Shown here: in pieces, positions 14,995 to 16,576 of the stretch
How the letters are laid out: each line of letters starts with the position of its first letter
Position numbering within the stretch: the stretch's first letter is position 1
From: JAWLFY01 sp964462125
GTDB lineage: Bacteria; Planctomycetota; Planctomycetia; Pirellulales; Pirellulaceae
NCBI GenBank assembly: GCA_964462125.1
Contig: CAYWXT010000116.1
Span: forward strand, 1-16,576
Reading direction: 5' to 3'
Length of the DNA stretch: 16,576 nucleotides
Notes under the pieces: generated by a model
The model's input: the letters and a program-made list of their open reading frames with translations, nothing else
Told to the model about the DNA's origin: nothing
Databases searched by the model: none
Translations under genes and position numbers: made by a program

Positions 14995-15068
14995 CTACCC
15001 TGCTTGTTTTTCACCTTCATTCTCTTTGAGGTGCGCCATGAGGACGGCGAGCCAGAGAAATGCACGTG
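14995..15068 (-). pseudogene. Possible 3' remnant of a gene interrupted by the IS110 element
   Basis: Directly after the predicted right end of the IS110 element, one minus-strand frame reads 'SRAFLWLAVLMAHLKENEGE' and 'KQAG' before a TAG stop. The stretch has a helical, protein-like composition, but it is too short to identify. If the element boundary is right, the 5' part should lie beyond 16524, mostly outside the window. Confidence 0.25.
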
Positions 15069-15108
15069 AGACATCTGAGGTTTGTTCAAGGGGTTGGCGA
15101 AGAATTTC

Positions 15109-16208
15109 CTAGGATTTGGCAAGGTAGTTGGCGAGCTCGGGATTTCGCCGCAGCAAGCCGCTCAGGTAGCGGTCGCAATCAAATCGCTGGCCGGTCTGCC
15201 AGACGCGATAGAGAATGCGGATCCAGCTGCGAGCGATCTTGCGAATCGCCGCGTTGTGCTTCATCCCGCCGGCTCGCAGTTGTCGGTAGCGAGCTTTACT
15301 CCAGGGACACCACTTGCGAGCACTGTCGGCGAACTCGTGGAATGTTTGCTTCAGGTACGACGGACATGCCCAACGCTGCAGCACCACTTTGCTCTTGCCG
15401 CTTTGCCGCGTCACCGGAGCGATGCCGGCAAATGAAGCTAGGTCGTCGGCATTGTCCCAACGATCTTTCTGGGAGCCGAATGCACACAGCAGTCGAGCCG
15501 CCAACGTCGGCCCGGCACCACGAAGGTTCGTGAACAACTCTCCATCGGGATGGGCCTTGAGCGCTTGCTCGATCTGTTTGTCAAACTCTTGGACCGTCTT
15601 GCGACTGGCCTGGATCTGTTTGGCAAGCAACTGACAAACCATCGACAGCGGTTCAATGATCGCCGTGTCGCTGGTGAGCAGCTCGGCACTGCGAAGGCGG
15701 GCGATCAGCTCCTCTCGTTCTTGCTGGTTCTTGATTCCGTGTTCCCGCAGCACTCGGTCGACGAGTTGTCGATCGGCACGGCGAAGTTTGCGTCGATCGC
15801 TCCAGCGGCCGATTATATCCAGCAGCAGTCCGAGCTGGCTGCGGTTTCCAAACAGCTGCAAAAGCAGCGGGAAATACGCCTTCAAATGGGCGATCAACTG
15901 TTGGCGGGCTGCGACTTGGTCGTTGACGATCTTACGTCGTTGCTCCGCAAGATGACATCGGGCCGGAACATCAAGGCGTAGATCAACGGCCCTTTGGACT
16001 GTTCGAGCATGATCGCGATCGGCTTGCCGCCGGCGAGCTCTCGCATTTGCGTGGCCCACTGCTCGATCGCTTCAGGAGTCTGCTGGAGTCGTTGGTGCTG
16101 TCCGTTGCCGGCCGGATCGATGATGTAGCAGTCGTGAGCTTGATCGGCCCAGTCGATTCCGATGAACAGAGCGGGTGAAACCTTGTCGGTGGCGGGGGGT
16201 TGGTTCAT
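15109..16208 (-). pseudogene. IS110-family transposase, internal deletion plus frameshift
   Basis: Two frames contain the two ends of an IS110 (DEDD plus catalytic-serine) recombinase. The N-terminal part from the ATG at 16208 has 'ALFIGIDWADQAHDCYIIDP' (first Asp) and 'IMLEQSKGPLIYALMFRPDV' (Glu). The C-terminal part has the coiled coil starting 'RRKIVNDQVAARQQLIAHLK', 'FTNLRGAGPTLAARLLCAFG' and the Transposase_20 segment 'FAGIAPVTRQSGKSKV' with the likely catalytic Ser, ending at 15109. Between 'RPDVIL' and 'AEQRRKIV' (near 15955) the usual 'NPKQLARYR...GAKDDPxDA' segment is missing, roughly 55 residues including the last two Asp of the DEDD set, and the frame changes. The protein cannot be active. 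An ATG at 16229 is an alternative start. Confidence 0.88.
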
Positions 16209-16260
16209 AGTGTAAGCGAGGCCTTTCATTGGAGAGGTTTCGGATTGAAGCGGTAGTCCA

Positions 16261-16489
16261 GCTTCGTCGACGCGGAGACCTTATAGAGAGCTTTGTGGGG
16301 CATCATCTGAGTGATCCGTTTTGCGACGAAGCGAGCAGGGCGTTCGGAAGTCTTCAGGTAGCCGTCGTTGCGGCTGGGATCACTATCCGTAACGTCCTGC
16401 TGGCTACCGAGTCACAGCCTAGTCCGAGAAACTTCGGGTTCCGCTTGGCCGTCTGCAATCATGGCTGGAAAGGCCATTGCGACGGCCAA
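16261..16489 (-). ncRNA. Candidate IS110 bridge RNA
   Basis: Three inverted repeats lie upstream of the transposase start. In minus-strand order: a hairpin with a 14-bp stem and one bulged base (16489-16476 with 16459-16445), a stem-loop with a 6-bp outer stem (16407-16402 with 16363-16358) and an 8-bp inner stem around a 13-base loop, and a larger loop closed by a perfect 9-bp stem, CGACGAAGC/GCTTCGTCG (16332-16324 with 16269-16261). This follows the order reported for IS110-group bridge RNAs: 5' hairpin, target-binding loop, donor-binding loop. The last loop has 8-base matches to both predicted element ends, in the strand senses expected for guides. Transcription is not shown and the exact RNA ends are unknown. 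Confidence 0.55.
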
Positions 16490-16576
16490 ACGCCCAAAGT
16501 TTGACGATGGGGTGAAGCTATAAGGGATCGCAGATCGGTGGCGCCAAAACGGTCGCTCGCGGCGTGCGATCTGGCG

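Larger units (their letters stand above)
15069..16524 (-). mobile_element. IS110-family element with disabled transposase (ends predicted)
   Basis: The element consists of an IS110-type transposase relic, about 300 bases of structured non-coding DNA upstream of it, and a short 40-base tail after its stop. The ends are predicted from matches between a putative guide RNA and the flanks, with a CT dinucleotide at both ends (minus-strand CT at 16524-16523 and at 15070-15069). IS110 elements have no classical inverted repeats and make no target duplication, so the boundaries cannot be read from flanking repeats. The predicted length of about 1.45 kb fits the family once the internal deletion is considered. 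Confidence 0.6.

Noticed and set aside
14015..15112. Long plus-strand open frame (365 codons)
   Set aside because: It lies antisense to the DUF1559/lipoprotein chimera and the small minus-strand ORFs, which have recognisable motifs. Its own translation has no domain-like pattern and runs through a mobile-element border.
16229..16504. Plus-strand open frame of 91 codons upstream of the IS110 transposase
   Set aside because: It overlaps the stem-loops of the putative bridge RNA. The translation resembles nothing known, and IS110 elements have no gene in this place.
1..16576. CRISPR arrays, tRNA and rRNA genes
   Set aside because: No regularly spaced direct repeats, tRNA-like cloverleaf sequences or rRNA-like blocks were seen by eye on either strand.

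Overview
The window reads as a GC-rich chromosome segment from a planctomycete, most likely of the Pirellulaceae type (Rhodopirellula or Blastopirellula relatives). This is inferred from gene content: a DUF1559 pseudopilin fragment with its typical 'VQAAREAARRMQC' segment, secreted PQQ-propeller, Kelch and DUF4198 proteins, a RedB-like thioredoxin-fold protein beside a hybrid kinase, and an IS21-type element carrying a DnaG-like zinc-finger gene. No rRNA, tRNA or CRISPR array was seen. Almost every boundary between gene blocks is marked by a mobile-element relic.

Layout. (1) Positions 1-2573, plus strand: an IS21-family element whose left end lies outside the window: istA (5' truncated by the window edge), istB, and a small CHC2-type zinc-finger gene directly abutting istB. 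(2) 2611-3300, minus: the middle of a large serine recombinase without its catalytic domain. (3) 3469-7507, minus: a tightly packed three-gene signalling operon, read as RedB-like membrane-anchored thioredoxin-fold protein, then a membrane hybrid histidine kinase with receiver and HPt domains, then a response regulator with an HD-GYP cyclic-di-GMP phosphodiesterase output. Start and stop codons overlap or nearly overlap, so the three are probably translated together and form one redox/metal or membrane-state sensing phosphorelay (inference). (4) 7807-8593: half of a CBS-domain protein and a TraR/DksA zinc-finger protein. (5) 8803-9315, minus: a patchwork of dead coding pieces (C-terminal tail of an unknown protein, IS66 transposase core, C-terminal tail of a second serine recombinase). 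(6) 9462-10438, plus: a small two-helix membrane protein, a repeat-type (TPR-like) gene broken by a frameshift at a G7 run, and hemP overlapping it by 4 bases. (7) 10479-14650, minus: a chimeric DUF1559/lipoprotein gene, a secreted Kelch propeller, a secreted PQQ-type propeller and, after a probable terminator, a secreted DUF4198 protein. (8) 14803-15068: small unidentified ORFs. (9) about 15069-16524, minus: an IS110-family element with a disabled transposase but an apparently well-preserved upstream RNA region.

The most interesting signal is in that last element. Between the transposase start and its presumed left end, three nested inverted repeats occur in the order known for IS110 bridge RNAs (5' hairpin, then two larger loops). 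The second large loop carries one 8-base same-sense match to the presumed right end and one 8-base antisense match to the presumed left end, which is the strand pattern expected for donor-binding guides. The transposase has lost the central part of its DEDD domain, so this would be a bridge-RNA locus outliving its own recombinase.

Other points worth checking: the IS21 element with a primase-like zinc finger, the G7 frameshift upstream of hemP, the DUF1559/lipoprotein fusion, and the conserved intramembrane histidines of the hybrid kinase next to a CPC-motif thioredoxin-fold protein.
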